Part shown: piece by piece, positions 34,328-47,859 of the stretch
Layout: the number at the start of each line of letters is the position of its first letter
Numbering within the stretch: the stretch's first letter is position 1
From: Alloprevotella rava
GTDB taxonomy: Bacteria > Bacteroidota > Bacteroidia > Bacteroidales > Bacteroidaceae
Reading direction: 5' to 3'
Assembly (NCBI RefSeq): GCF_014195585.1
Contig: NZ_JACICA010000001.1
Location: 124,001 to 188,000 of the forward strand
Length of the DNA stretch: 64,000 nt
The notes under the pieces: generated by a model
What the model saw: only the letters and a program-made list of their open reading frames with translations
What the model was told of the DNA's origin: nothing
The model's database searches: none
Made by a program: the position numbers and the translations under genes

Positions 34328-36042
34328 TCGCAAGGTTTAATGTCGACAATCTGCAACTGCACCTCGCCCCGCTTGTGCGTATTCTCTTCGATGGAATAGC
34401 AGATGTCGAACGCGCGCTTCGTCTTGATGTAGCGCGCCTGACTACTCTGTCCGAAAGCAATACCATTCATCACCGTATTGCTCTTATTGTCGACAAGTTC
34501 CAGCTTGATGTGTTCTTGCCCACGTCCCACCACCTTGCTTGTGCCATAATCGTAGACACGATGGGTGCAAAAGGTGGGGCGAGCATTATCAGGCCCGAAC
34601 GGAGCAAACTTGCGCAACTGGCGGTAGAAGTCGAACGTGATGTCGCTAAAGTCGAGCACAGCATCCACCTCAAGCGTAGCTTCCATTTGTTCGTCGAGGA
34701 TGTGGTTTTCAGCATATTCCTCAAATCGGCGAGCAAATTCGGGAACGTTCTCCACGCGCATAGAAAGCCCCGCAGCGTAAGTATGACCGCCGAAATTATC
34801 CAGTAAGTCGGCACAACTGCGCACAGCTCCATACACATCGAACCCCGATACCGAGCGCGCCGAGCCAGTGGCTACGCCCTCACTCTCCGTGAGCACCACG
34901 ACGGGCCGATAGTACTGTTCGGTGAGGCGTGAAGCCACAATACCGATAACGCCTTTGTGCCATTCTTTATTAAAGACTACGATGCTCTTGCGGTCTTCGA
35001 GATCGGGCATTTCTTTAACGTGGTTGACGGCTTGTTCCGTCATTTGCTTGTCTATGTCCTTGCGCATCTCATTGAAGAGGTTGATGCGCTCGGCCATCTC
35101 TACAGCTGCCGAATAGTCCTGTTCTACCAAGAGTTTGACAGCTTCTTTGCCGTTCTGGATACGTCCGCTTGCATTGATGCGAGGCCCTATCTTGAAGATA
35201 ATATCATTTAGCGTTAGTTCGCGCTCGCTCAGGCCGCACACCTCAATGATGGCTTGCAAACCAACGGAGGGATTGGAGTTGAGACGGCGCAGACCATGCC
35301 AAGCCAAAATTCGGTTCTCTCCCATGATGGGCACAATATCGGAAGCAATGGATACGGCGCAGAGGTCGAGCAGCTCCATGAGTTTGTTGAACTCGATACC
35401 GTTGCTAACGGCGAATGCCTGCATCAGCTTGAAACCTACACCGCAGCCGCTCAAGTGGTCGTAAGGGTAGTGGTTGTCGGTGCGCTTTGGATTCAGAATG
35501 GCAACGGCGGGAGGCAGCACTGCATCGGGCACGTGGTGATCGCAGATGATGAAGTCGATACCCAAATCCTTGGCGTAAGCAATTTCCTCAACGGCTTTGA
35601 TGCCGCAGTCCAGCACGATGATGAGTTTCACGCCCGTTTCGTAGGCGAAGTCCACACCTTTTTTAGAAATGCCATATCCCTCTTCGTAGCGATCGGGGAT
35701 ATAGTAGTCGAGATTGGCATAATACTGGAGGAGGAATTTATAGACGAGTGCTACAGCCGTACAGCCATCAACATCATAATCGCCGTAGATCATGATACGT
35801 TCCTTGTGCGCCATAGCATCGTTGAGTCGGCCAACAGCCCGCTGCATATCGTTCATCAAAAACGGGTCGTGGAGATCCGTTAGTTGGGGCTTGAAGAAAC
35901 GCTTTACTTCTTGTGGCTCCCGAATGCCACGATCGAGGAGGAGTTTCCCAAAGACGGGATGAATTCCCGCACGTTGGGATAGTTCTTCAGCTTCTGCCGC
36001 TGCTTCCGGCGATGGCTTCACGTAGTTCCACTTATATTGCAT
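34324..36042 (-). CDS. recJ: Single-stranded-DNA-specific exonuclease RecJ
   Basis: A 572-residue 5'-3' single-strand exonuclease of the DHH superfamily, normal length for RecJ. Motif I is IYGDYDVDGCTAVALVY (near residue 80), motif III is ICDHHVPDAVLPPA (near 167) and the LSGCGVGFKLMQA motif follows near 200. The DHHA1 domain contains GGHTYAAGLSM near 425. It works with RecQ in recombinational repair and mismatch excision; the overlapping recQ gene fits a shared unit. Confidence 0.96.
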   Translation of the reverse strand: MQYKWNYVKPSPEAAAEAEELSQRAGIHPVFGKLLLDRGIREPQEVKRFFKPQLTDLHDPFLMNDMQRAVGRLNDAMAHKERIMIYGDYDVDGCTAVALVYKFLLQYYANLDYYIPDRYEEGYGISKKGVDFAYETGVKLIIVLDCGIKAVEEIAYAKDLGIDFIICDHHVPDAVLPPAVAILNPKRTDNHYPYDHLSGCGVGFKLMQAFAVSNGIEFNKLMELLDLCAVSIASDIVPIMGENRILAWHGLRRLNSNPSVGLQAIIEVCGLSERELTLNDIIFKIGPRINASGRIQNGKEAVKLLVEQDYSAAVEMAERINLFNEMRKDIDKQMTEQAVNHVKEMPDLEDRKSIVVFNKEWHKGVIGIVASRLTEQYYRPVVVLTESEGVATGSARSVSGFDVYGAVRSCADLLDNFGGHTYAAGLSMRVENVPEFARRFEEYAENHILDEQMEATLEVDAVLDFSDITFDFYRQLRKFAPFGPDNARPTFCTHRVYDYGTSKVVGRGQEHIKLELVDNKSNTVMNGIAFGQSSQARYIKTKRAFDICYSIEENTHKRGEVQLQIVDIKPCE

Positions 36043-36121
36043 GAGAGTTTTTTTAAGAACAAGATGTCCGTGACGAGGGACGAAAAAAGGGGAGGAATGA
36101 AAGAATCAGTGTCCCAAAAGT

Positions 36122-37030
36122 CTATCGACGTTTCTTTGTGGCGGGCTTCTTCTTCTTTGAGCCAGCTTTGTTTTGGCTGCGTTGAGGTGTTGCCACAGAA
36201 GCGGCAGGGACAGAACTCTGCTGCCGTGGCTGATAGTATTTCAACGCTTCGGGCAAATCCTTCTGAATGGCTAAGATGCGATGCTCATCAGAGGGGTGAT
36301 CGGAGAAGAACTCAGCGGGCTTACTGCCACCACTGGCAGCCATGCGCTGCCAAAAGGCAACAGCCACTGTGGGGTCGTAGCCAGCCATGGCAGCAAAGAT
36401 AAGCCCCATGTAGTCGGCTTCGCTCTCGTGATTGCGGGAGAACTTGCGCAGCACGCTATTGGCGCCGAATCCGAAAACCTCGTTGCCCAGCGCTTGCCAA
36501 GAGCTATTGGTGGTTGCGCCCAAGATGGCACTAAATGCTGTTGCACCATACTGCGCCTTTATGCGCTTCGACATCTGTTCGGCACTATGGCGCGCCACAG
36601 CGTGGGCTATCTCGTGTCCCAAAACAATGGCTAATGATGCTTCGTCTTTGGTGTACGGAAGCAGACCTTCATACACTACAATTTTTCCGCCAGGCATACA
36701 GAACGCATTGACATTCTTATCCTGAACGAGGTTGAATTCCCACGCGTAGTTCTTTATCTCCTCCGCGCGGCCATTCTTTATAAGATAGTTTTGAACAGCA
36801 GTGGCCAGTCTGTTTCCGACGCGTTTCACCATTTCTGTGTTCTGCTGATTGGTGGAAGGCGTGGCCTTGCTCATATATTCTTTGTACTGCTGATTACTCA
36901 ACGCCAGCACTTGTGCATCAGTAACGAGTAAGTTCTGTTTGCGCCCAGTGAGAGGTACCGTTGATGTTGTTCCGCAGCCCACTAATAGGGATGTTGCCAA
37001 TATCAACAGCAGAGAATGTATCTTCTTCAT
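36122..37030 (-). CDS. M48-family metalloprotease lipoprotein
   Basis: A 302-residue zinc protease of the BepA/LoiP-like M48C type. The signal peptide ends at the lipobox LLVGCGTTS, so it is anchored in the envelope facing the periplasm. The zinc motif is HEIAHAVARHSAEQM near residue 145, and the third ligand is the Glu of NHESEADYMGLIFAAMAGYD near 205. The C-terminal 30 residues are strongly basic (SKKKKPATKKRR), which is unusual for the family. Relatives degrade or chaperone misassembled outer-membrane proteins. It has a consensus promoter at 37068-37099. Confidence 0.9.
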   Translation of the reverse strand: MKKIHSLLLILATSLLVGCGTTSTVPLTGRKQNLLVTDAQVLALSNQQYKEYMSKATPSTNQQNTEMVKRVGNRLATAVQNYLIKNGRAEEIKNYAWEFNLVQDKNVNAFCMPGGKIVVYEGLLPYTKDEASLAIVLGHEIAHAVARHSAEQMSKRIKAQYGATAFSAILGATTNSSWQALGNEVFGFGANSVLRKFSRNHESEADYMGLIFAAMAGYDPTVAVAFWQRMAASGGSKPAEFFSDHPSDEHRILAIQKDLPEALKYYQPRQQSSVPAASVATPQRSQNKAGSKKKKPATKKRR

Positions 37031-37067
37031 ATTTCTTTTCTTTAGTGTATTCTATTCCTATTATCTG

Positions 37068-37099
37068 CAAAAATATAAACATTTCACAAGAAATACAAA
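37068..37099 (-). promoter_or_regulatory. Promoter of the M48 protease gene
   Basis: On the minus strand TTTG (37099-37096), a 20-base spacer and TATTTTTG (37075-37068). The predicted start near 37064 gives a 34-nt leader. Confidence 0.75.
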
Positions 37100-37158
37100 C
37101 TAAACAATCATACTTATACCTTTTCTCTGCTTTAGGTATGGATCGTTGCTTTCATTTC

Positions 37159-37857
37159 TTAGAGCAATTCACCCAAATGGTGGATGATAAAGTCGGGGCG
37201 GGCCGTTTGAAGCATCGCTCTGTCGTGATTGCCGTAGCTCACGGCGCAGGTGTGGCAACCGGCGCGGTTTCCCATCTCGATGTCGAAGGTGGTGTCGCCC
37301 ACTACGAGGGTGGAATCCGCCGCGAGGTGCATCCTGTCGAGGAGGGCCAATACCATATCTGGCGCGGGCTTGGGTGTGATACCGTCGTCGAAAGTCACGT
37401 TGGTTTCAAAATACTTTTGGATGTCGTGCCGCTCAAGGATCAGTTCGAGACTGTGCCGATTGCGCGAAGTTACAATCGCCATTCTGACGCCTTGCTCATG
37501 GAGTTGCTCCAGCGTGGTCTTTATCTCGGGAAACAACTCTATGGTGGGAATCTCGTGAGTCATGAAAAGCTCGGCGTAGATACTCACCGCCGTAGCTGCC
37601 TCTTCTTTGCTAAATTCTCCCAACCGGCAAAATGCTTGATTGAGCGGCAAGCCGATACTTTTCACCATAGCATCCTCCTCGGGAACGGGGCGACCCATCG
37701 CTTTGAAGGAGGCGCGCAACGTGGCAACGATACTTGGTGTCGTGTTGGCCAATGTTCCGTCGAAATCGAAGAGGATGCCGCCTTCGTGGGTGCGGCACTG
37801 CGCGAGGAGCGATGCGGGAGTAGTGGCTACAGAAGGGGCAATAGCGGAGTTCTGCAT
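37159..37857 (-). CDS. HAD-family phosphatase (phosphoglycolate phosphatase-like)
   Basis: A 232-residue cytoplasmic HAD hydrolase of subfamily IA. Motif I is ILFDFDGTLANTTPS (Asp nucleophile near residue 31), motif II is MAIVTSRNRHS near 126, and motifs III/IV are TPKPAPDMVLALLDRM with VVGDTTFDIEMGNRAGCHT near 185. A helical cap sits between motifs I and II. The substrate cannot be read from the sequence. It lies 80 bases downstream of topB on the same strand, beyond a hairpin. Confidence 0.9.
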   Translation of the reverse strand: MQNSAIAPSVATTPASLLAQCRTHEGGILFDFDGTLANTTPSIVATLRASFKAMGRPVPEEDAMVKSIGLPLNQAFCRLGEFSKEEAATAVSIYAELFMTHEIPTIELFPEIKTTLEQLHEQGVRMAIVTSRNRHSLELILERHDIQKYFETNVTFDDGITPKPAPDMVLALLDRMHLAADSTLVVGDTTFDIEMGNRAGCHTCAVSYGNHDRAMLQTARPDFIIHHLGELL

Positions 37858-37898
37858 AAATATGTCTTAGTTTTTGCGTATGCTGTTGGTAAATAAGC

Positions 37899-37927
37899 GG
37901 CCTCTGTTCTTTACTATAACAGAGGCC
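37899..37927 (-). terminator. Hairpin after topB
   Basis: Perfect 10-base arms GGCCTCTGTT (37899-37908) and AACAGAGGCC (37918-37927), 11 bases past the topB stop. No T-run follows on the minus strand, so this may attenuate or stabilise rather than terminate. Confidence 0.5.
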
Positions 37928-37937
37928 GTCAATGTTT

Positions 37938-40010
37938 TTATATCTTAAACGGTTTTCTAAAAGTACACCCTTCTTTCCAGCGCGAGCAGCCGTAAGCCGT
38001 TTTGCCTTTGATAACCTTTCCTTGACCGCATTCGGGACATTGGCTGCCCACTCTGATGCGCGGCGTCTTTGGTTTGCTCGCCGCCGTATCAGTAGTTGCT
38101 GGTGAGCTTTTCTTGCTGGTTGTTTCAGCCGGTATTTCCATCGTCACGTGGCGGTTACTATTGTCGCAAAGCACGTCGTGTACGATTCGTTCTATCTGTT
38201 CTTTTAGTCCGTTGATGAACTCTGCCGGTTCATACTCGTGGCGTTCTATTTCGCGCAAGAGTTTCTCCCATCGTCCGGTGAGTTCTGCACTTTTGAGTAA
38301 GTCCTCTTTTATCAGTCCGATGAGTTCCGTTCCCGTGGGTGTAGGGAAGAGCGATTTGCGCGTCTTGCGGATGTAGTTGCGGCGGAAGAGTGTTTCGATA
38401 ATGGCGGCTCGTGTGGACGGACGACCTATGCCATTTTCTTTGAGCGCATCGCGCAGTTCGTCATCATCCACTTTCTGTCCAGCCGTTTCCATAGCGCGCA
38501 GCAGTGTAGCTTCGGTGTAGGGCTTCGGCGGCTGCGTCATTTTTTGCGTCAGTCCTGGCTGGTGTGGTCCTTGTTCGCCCTTTTTGAAATCGGGCAGCGT
38601 GCGTTCGTCATCGCCCTGCTTGGCGTCATCATCGTCCTCTTTCTTGTCGCGTGCAAACACATCGCGCCAACCAGCCACCAGTATCTGCTTGCCACTCACC
38701 TTAAACGGTACATCGGCAGCCTGGCCTTCAACGGTGGTTGTAGCAAACTTGCAATCGGGATAGAATGCAGCGATGAAACGGCGAGCGATGAGGTCGAAAA
38801 CAGAACGCTCAATGTCCGTTAGATTGTTAGGCTTCTGTCCGGTAGGAATAATGGCGTGGTGGTCCGTCACCTTCGATGAGTCGAACACCTTCTTACTCTT
38901 TTTGAGTTGTGCGCCACGGAGCGGCTGCAAGAGTTCGCCGTAGGCTTCAGAAATGCCATTGAGAATGTTCTTACACTGCCCATAGATGTCGTCGGGCAGA
39001 TAGGTAGTGTCCACACGCGGATAGGTAGACACTTTCTTTTCATAAAGGCTCTGTACGAGTTTCAGCGTTTCGTCGGCTGAATAGCCAAACTTCTTGTTGC
39101 ATTCCACCTGCAATGAGGTCAAATCGAAGAGGCGTGGTGGAGCTTCGGTGCCGTTCTTTCGTTCCACATTCGTCACCTCGAACGGCGCATCCTTGATTTT
39201 CTCCAGCGCGTTGCGTGCCTCTTCTTCGCTCGTAAAGCCGCGTCGCGCAGCTCCCGGCTTCTTGCCGCCCTTGCCGTCCTCTGGTTGTTCGTCCTCATTG
39301 GGATCGGCCGTGATGGCAGTAAAGGTGGTTTGGCGATAGTCCGTAGTCAGTACCCAATAGGGTTCGGGCGTGAAATTGTCGATCTCGTGTTGGCGATTGA
39401 CGATAAGTGCCAACGTGGGCGTTTGTACGCGACCGATGGAGAGCGGAGTTGCTCCACGCTCGCGCCGTCCATATTTCAGCGTGTAGAGGCGGGTGGCATT
39501 CATTCCCAGAATCCAGTCGCCGATGGCGCGGCATAGTCCCGCTTCGTAGAGGCTTTGGTAGTTGGTTTGCGGCTTGAGCGTGTTGAAGCCTTCGCGTATG
39601 GCCTCGTCCGTCATACTTGATATCCAGAGCCGTTGCACGTCTTTTTTTACGCCCGTGAGCTGGAGCACCCATCGCTGGATGAGCTCACCCTCTTGGCCGG
39701 CATCACCGCAGTTGACAATGGTGTCGGCTTTCTCGAACAATTCTTTAATGACAGCAAACTGGTGCTCTATGCTTTTCTCGTGTTTTAGGCGGATGCCGAA
39801 ACGCTGCGGTATCATGGGCAGTTGCCCAAGGCTCCAAGGCTTCCACGTGGGGGTGTAATCCTCGGGGTACTTCAATTCGCAGAGATGTCCGAAAGTCCAC
39901 GTCACTTGGTAACCGTTTCCTTCCATGTAGCCATCCTTGCGAATCGTAGCTCCCAATATGCGAGCAATGTCTTGCGCTACGCTCGGCTTTTCGGCAATAC
40001 AAACTATCAT
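37938..40010 (-). CDS. topB: DNA topoisomerase III
   Basis: A 690-residue type IA topoisomerase that decatenates DNA and often partners RecQ. The start is placed at 40010 (MIVCIAEKPSVAQDIARI), because the longer frame adds residues outside the TOPRIM domain and would run close to the neighbouring gene. The TOPRIM Asp motif is VNCGDAGQEGELIQRW near residue 100. The catalytic Tyr lies in KKVSTYPRVDTTYLP near 345. A C-terminal zinc finger (CPECGQGKVIKGKTAYGCSR) ends the chain. recQ and recJ lie 4-6 kb away on the same strand. Confidence 0.95.
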   Translation of the reverse strand: MIVCIAEKPSVAQDIARILGATIRKDGYMEGNGYQVTWTFGHLCELKYPEDYTPTWKPWSLGQLPMIPQRFGIRLKHEKSIEHQFAVIKELFEKADTIVNCGDAGQEGELIQRWVLQLTGVKKDVQRLWISSMTDEAIREGFNTLKPQTNYQSLYEAGLCRAIGDWILGMNATRLYTLKYGRRERGATPLSIGRVQTPTLALIVNRQHEIDNFTPEPYWVLTTDYRQTTFTAITADPNEDEQPEDGKGGKKPGAARRGFTSEEEARNALEKIKDAPFEVTNVERKNGTEAPPRLFDLTSLQVECNKKFGYSADETLKLVQSLYEKKVSTYPRVDTTYLPDDIYGQCKNILNGISEAYGELLQPLRGAQLKKSKKVFDSSKVTDHHAIIPTGQKPNNLTDIERSVFDLIARRFIAAFYPDCKFATTTVEGQAADVPFKVSGKQILVAGWRDVFARDKKEDDDDAKQGDDERTLPDFKKGEQGPHQPGLTQKMTQPPKPYTEATLLRAMETAGQKVDDDELRDALKENGIGRPSTRAAIIETLFRRNYIRKTRKSLFPTPTGTELIGLIKEDLLKSAELTGRWEKLLREIERHEYEPAEFINGLKEQIERIVHDVLCDNSNRHVTMEIPAETTSKKSSPATTDTAASKPKTPRIRVGSQCPECGQGKVIKGKTAYGCSRWKEGCTFRKPFKI

Positions 40011-40107
40011 CGCTATAACCTTGCCACGTTCCGCTCCGAGGGAGAGGAGGAAGGCAAGAACCTTTATATCTTGTTGTTGAATGTTCTTATTAAATGACTG
40101 CTGCACC

Positions 40108-40878
40108 TTATTGGTCAGCACTCGCTGCACCCACAACGCGCGGAGCATACTTCAGCTCTTTTTCCAATACTCTGCTCTTCAGCATCTCGCGGGTAGCCCC
40201 TTGCTGAATACCTTCGCAACCGAGCAACCAAAGGCGGTCGGCCGTTTGGAAAGTGAGTTCGAGGTCGTGGGTGGAGATGAGAATCGTTTTGTGCTCTTCG
40301 TGCGCTAATCGTGTGAGGAGTTGGAGCATTTCGATCTTACCCGGATAATCCAGAAATGCCGTTGGTTCATCGAGGAGTATGACCGGAGTTTGTTGTGCGA
40401 GGGCTTTCGCAATCATCACGCGCTGCCTCTCCCCATCGGAAAGGCTCGTGAGTCGGCGCCGCGCAAAGTCGGCCGTGTCTGTTAGGCAGAGCGCCTTGTC
40501 GGCCACCTCTCTGTCCTCCGCCGTGAGGCGTCCCGTCAAGTTGGTGTAAGGCATACGCCCCGTTTCCACAATCTCGCGCACCGTGAGAAACCCCGTATCG
40601 GGGCGGTCGGTAAGGACGATGCTCAGCAGGCGTGATAGCTCGCGCGGCCGTATTTCTGTTAGCTCTCGACCGAGCCAGCGCACCGATCCGCTAATGGGAG
40701 GGAGAAACCCCGCCAAGGTGCGGAGCAACGTGCTTTTCCCGCAGCCGTTGCGCCCCACAAGTGCCGTCATTTCGCCCGCGGTGATTTCGCCCGTGAGTCT
40801 TTGACCTACGGGGTGAAGGGTCTTTCCCGACCGATAGCCGGTGGTAAGTTTTTCGAGGGCGAGTGCAGGGGTGTTCAT
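40108..40878 (-). CDS. ABC transporter ATP-binding protein, FecCDE/BtuCD-type
   Basis: A 256-residue ATPase of the iron-siderophore, heme or cobalamin importer class. Walker A is GRNGCGKSTLLRTLAGFLPP near residue 40, the signature is LTSLSDGERQRVMIAKAL near 145 and Walker B is PVILLDEPTAFLDYPGK near 165. The ATG at 40878 is preferred; one at 40881 is equally close, and the longer frame to 40929 runs through the promoter. The predicted transcription start is near 40880, so the mRNA would be essentially leaderless. No permease or binding-protein gene is beside it, which is unusual. Confidence 0.9.
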   Translation of the reverse strand: MNTPALALEKLTTGYRSGKTLHPVGQRLTGEITAGEMTALVGRNGCGKSTLLRTLAGFLPPISGSVRWLGRELTEIRPRELSRLLSIVLTDRPDTGFLTVREIVETGRMPYTNLTGRLTAEDREVADKALCLTDTADFARRRLTSLSDGERQRVMIAKALAQQTPVILLDEPTAFLDYPGKIEMLQLLTRLAHEEHKTILISTHDLELTFQTADRLWLLGCEGIQQGATREMLKSRVLEKELKYAPRVVGAASADQ

Positions 40879-40883
40879 CATTG

Positions 40884-40914
40884 CAAAAGTATAGAAAAAT
40901 GACGGAACAGCAAA
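40884..40914 (-). promoter_or_regulatory. Promoter of the ABC ATPase gene (leaderless)
   Basis: On the minus strand TTTG (40914-40911), a 19-base spacer and TACTTTTG (40891-40884), a full consensus match. The start about four bases on, near 40880, falls on the ATG pair at 40881/40878. Confidence 0.75.
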
Positions 40915-41064
40915 AATGGACAAAGCCAAAGCAGCGGTTCAAGCGCCGTGAGGAGTAGGAAACGGATGGGAGTACACCCGCGCTCCATCTTTCCCGCTCT
41001 ATTCTTTAACGCCCTTAATGCGCTTCTCTTTTACTTTGATATTATCAAAAATATTCGCAGTCTA

Positions 41065-41102
41065 TGGCGCTGAGAATCGTTTGAAATCCAACTTGCAGTA
41101 AG
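41065..41102. repeat. Flank shared by repeat arrays A5 and A7 (copy 1)
   Basis: A 38-base segment about 40 bases left of A5 matches 54262-54299 at 32 of 38 positions (core GAGAATC, then TTTGAAATCCAA). On the minus strand both can be read as KLDFK followed by FS. No ORF of use surrounds it here. The rest of 40930-41139 shows nothing. Confidence 0.5.
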
Positions 41103-41138
41103 TTGATCGTTGGGCGAGTCCTCCTGCTCTGCTCTGTC

Positions 41139-41235
41139 CAATAAGGCTCTTCATAAATACAATAAGGAAGTTTTCAAACGCAATAAGGATGTCAGCTGAC
41201 AGCCTTATTGTATCGACCGACACAATAAGGAAAAA
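41139..41235. repeat. Family A repeat array, copy A5
   Basis: Motif positions CCAATAAGG, ACAATAAGG, CGCAATAAGG, then GTCAGCTGAC, CCTTATTGTATC and ACAATAAGGAAAAA, about 21-22 bases apart. It closely resembles A7. 41236-41587 shows no gene, only an imperfect hairpin around 41311-41337 (GAGAGGTT/AACCTCTC). Confidence 0.8.
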
Positions 41236-41587
41236 CACGGATCTGCGGTACTTACCGATCGATGATTTTAGGCGAAAAAGCTGCTTCTCCCTCCCATTTT
41301 GTACTAAAAAGGAGAGGTTGAAACGAATAACCTCTCTTTTTTTCGCCTTTTTTTGCCTGTTTTCGTTCACCTCCTGTAAGATTTCTTTCTAGAATGAGAA
41401 AACGTGTTGTTAAATAAAACGAACAAAAAACGGGAATGATTTCTCTGAAAAATGAGTCCATAAGAGGTCGTCAATAGACTACTGCTGACGAGGTTTTCAA
41501 CGAATGTGAGTAGCTTTCATATTGGTAGGGTGGATTGCTAAAGCCGATGGAGAAGTCACTCTTCTTGGTTTTCCCTTTTCGGCGTGG

Positions 41588-45650
<4,063 letters not shown>

Positions 45651-45672
45651 GGCGCATTGCGTAGAATCATAG

Positions 45673-45728
45673 AAAAGAGGACTTGTTGCAGTACCGCATC
45701 CGTGGCTACAATAAGTCCTCTTTTGTTT
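45673..45728 (+). terminator. Terminator of the GH2 gene
   Basis: Twelve-base perfect arms AAAAGAGGACTT (45673-45684) and AAGTCCTCTTTT (45713-45724) with a 28-base loop, ending in a T-rich tail. Confidence 0.8.
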
Positions 45729-45824
45729 CTCTCCTGCCGCTCAATAAGGGAAAGCCTTGTGCTGGTGGCTATCGTCTGCCGATAATTTTGTAATTTTGCA
45801 CCCCGAAAAATCAATAACTTATAA

Positions 45825-47216
45825 ATGGAAGCAAACACTCATAGTAATTCAGTACAGGACTTACGTAGAAAACTCGATCTTTTACTTCGTACAGGACAAC
45901 TACTGGTTGAAAGTTCAGCCAATACGGACCGCATCAAACGCAACATGAAGCGAACCGCAGCTTTCTTTGGACTGCCCGAAGAGAACCTTCATATCTACAT
46001 CGACTATAAAATGCTGATGGTGAATTTCAGCGATGCAGAACATTCTTTCTCAAAGTTTCAGCGTTGCGAGAAGCATGGCATCAACTTTACAGCTATTTCA
46101 GCCATCAGCAAACTCACGTTCCGCGCCGTTCGCGAGGACTACTCCATCGACCAGTTTGAGGAGGAGTTGAACACCATCAAGGAACGTCCCCGCAACTATA
46201 GTCCGCACGTCACCGCTATTGGTGCGGCTTTTGCCTGCGGTGGCTTCTGCATACAGTTTGGTTGCGACTGGATTGCATTTCTCTTAGCTTCTCTTTGTGC
46301 TTATCTCGGTTTCCGCGCGCGCCACTACCTGCTCAAAGCTGGAGTGAATCTATACATGTCCATCGCCATTGCCGCATTTGTTTCCACTTTGGCGGCTTGG
46401 CTCACAACCTTCTTGCCCGCTTGGACATCCACGCCTTTACATCCGCTCTTGGCGTGTGCGCTCTTCATCGTGCCGGGAGTACCGCTCATTAATTTTGTAG
46501 ACGATATGATGGAAGGCAACCACCAGGTGGGGCTCATCAGAGCAACTAATACGGCCATGATGATGGTTGGAATGGCGTTCGGCATTGCTTTCGCCCTCAT
46601 GTTCTGCGGGCTAACCTTCGGCTTCAAGCCCGACATTATGGGCATTCCAATGGTGCCGCACCACAACTACTGGGAATATGCCCTTGCAGCGGCCATATCG
46701 GGCATGGGCTTTAGTATGATTTTCAACATCCCCAAGCGACTGCTCTGGGTGGCTGCTTTGGGCGCCGTTATCGCGGTTTGCACGCGCAATTTCGTAAGCC
46801 TGCAGCCCGATGAATACTGTTCTTTCTCGCTGGGCTTAGGCGGCGTCATCGGTAGCTTAGCTGGGGCTACGCTCGTGAGCCTGATAGCGCTGAAAGCAGT
46901 ACACTGGCTCCACACTCCTAACCACGTGATCACGATTTCGAGTGTCATCCCGATGGTTCCGGGCGTGCTGATGTACCGCGCGCTGTATTCGTTTATCCAA
47001 GTGCCTGTTGACCACGAAACTCTCAACCAGACGATGACTGCTGCAGTGGTCAACGGCGTGTCGGCCTCTATGATGATTTTCTGTATCACCCTCGGCGTGG
47101 CTATTCCGAACGTATTTGCCCGTCGCTTCATCAATCGTAACAAGCGAATGAAGTTTAACAAACTCATCGAGGAACGTAAGGATCGTGGCGACTTCATTTA
47201 TCTCGAAGATTTATAA
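45825..47216 (+). CDS. Threonine/serine exporter family membrane protein
   Basis: A 463-residue inner-membrane protein of the ThrE (DUF1212) family, with both halves in one chain. The cytoplasmic N-terminus (residues 1-115) has the family core LLLRTGQLLVESSANTDRI. About ten transmembrane helices follow; ALFIVPGVPLINFVDDMMEG and SVIPMVPGVLMYRALY are the paired family motifs in the two halves. It would export threonine or serine by proton exchange. Two overlapping -7 boxes TAATTTTG (45783-45790, 45791-45798) lie upstream. Confidence 0.88.
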   Translation: MEANTHSNSVQDLRRKLDLLLRTGQLLVESSANTDRIKRNMKRTAAFFGLPEENLHIYIDYKMLMVNFSDAEHSFSKFQRCEKHGINFTAISAISKLTFRAVREDYSIDQFEEELNTIKERPRNYSPHVTAIGAAFACGGFCIQFGCDWIAFLLASLCAYLGFRARHYLLKAGVNLYMSIAIAAFVSTLAAWLTTFLPAWTSTPLHPLLACALFIVPGVPLINFVDDMMEGNHQVGLIRATNTAMMMVGMAFGIAFALMFCGLTFGFKPDIMGIPMVPHHNYWEYALAAAISGMGFSMIFNIPKRLLWVAALGAVIAVCTRNFVSLQPDEYCSFSLGLGGVIGSLAGATLVSLIALKAVHWLHTPNHVITISSVIPMVPGVLMYRALYSFIQVPVDHETLNQTMTAAVVNGVSASMMIFCITLGVAIPNVFARRFINRNKRMKFNKLIEERKDRGDFIYLEDL

Positions 47217-47274
47217 TATTCCCTGCACCAGCCGTTCCCGTTGCGGAGCGGCTGGGTGCTTTTAATATATAAGA

Positions 47275-47805
47275 ATGACTATGCAACAGATTGACATTAC
47301 AGAATTAGGCAAGGAAAACGTTTTTGAACTTATCGGCAAAGAGTGGGGACTCGTCACGGCGGGCACTCTGGATGACTTTAACATGATGACGGTGAGCTGG
47401 GGCACGCTTGGCGAACTTTGGGGAAAGCACGTGGCCATCGTTTTCATCCGTCCCGAGCGTTACACGCACGATTTTGTGGAGCAACAGAATCGCCTAACGC
47501 TTGCTTTCTTGGGCGAGGCAGGACGCGCCGCCCATAAAGTTTGTGGGAGTAAGTCGGGGCGCGATCTCGACAAGGCAGAAGCCACAGGATTGAAGCCACT
47601 TGTGCTGACCGACGATGCGGTGACTTTCGAACAAGCCCGTCTGACCCTTGTTTGCCGTAAGATGTACAAAGGACAATTCGAACCGGAGAAATTCCTTGAT
47701 AAGGAGCAACTCGAACGTTGGTATAACGATCGTCCCGGCGGCGGTCTCCACGATGTTTATTTCTTAGAAATCGAAGCCGCCTATAAGGGCGAAATCTCCT
47801 TGTAG
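47275..47805 (+). CDS. Flavin reductase-like FMN-binding protein
   Basis: A 176-residue cytoplasmic protein of the flavin reductase-like split-barrel family. WGLVTAGTLDDFNMMTVSWG near residue 25 is the FMN-binding core, and VAIVFIRPERYTHDFVEQ near 50 is also typical. The substrate and the partner oxygenase are unknown. It lies 58 bases after the exporter gene, possibly cotranscribed. Starts at 47275 or 47281 are both plausible. Confidence 0.85.
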   Translation: MTMQQIDITELGKENVFELIGKEWGLVTAGTLDDFNMMTVSWGTLGELWGKHVAIVFIRPERYTHDFVEQQNRLTLAFLGEAGRAAHKVCGSKSGRDLDKAEATGLKPLVLTDDAVTFEQARLTLVCRKMYKGQFEPEKFLDKEQLERWYNDRPGGGLHDVYFLEIEAAYKGEISL

Positions 47806-47859
47806 ACCTTAGCCATTCTGCGAGATACGCGCGGTAATATTTACCTCCTTTTTACCCAT

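Noticed and set aside
41062-41370. Small frames over family A arrays with repeated SADTIRLSADILIAF-like peptides (also 22044-22271, 31978-32163, 54069-54482)
   Set aside because: The peptide repeat is a by-product of the 21-base DNA period; frames differ between copies, and there are no promoters or conserved starts.
45740-45752. CAATAAGGG motif near the GH2 terminator
   Set aside because: A single 7-base match without a second unit; expected by chance.
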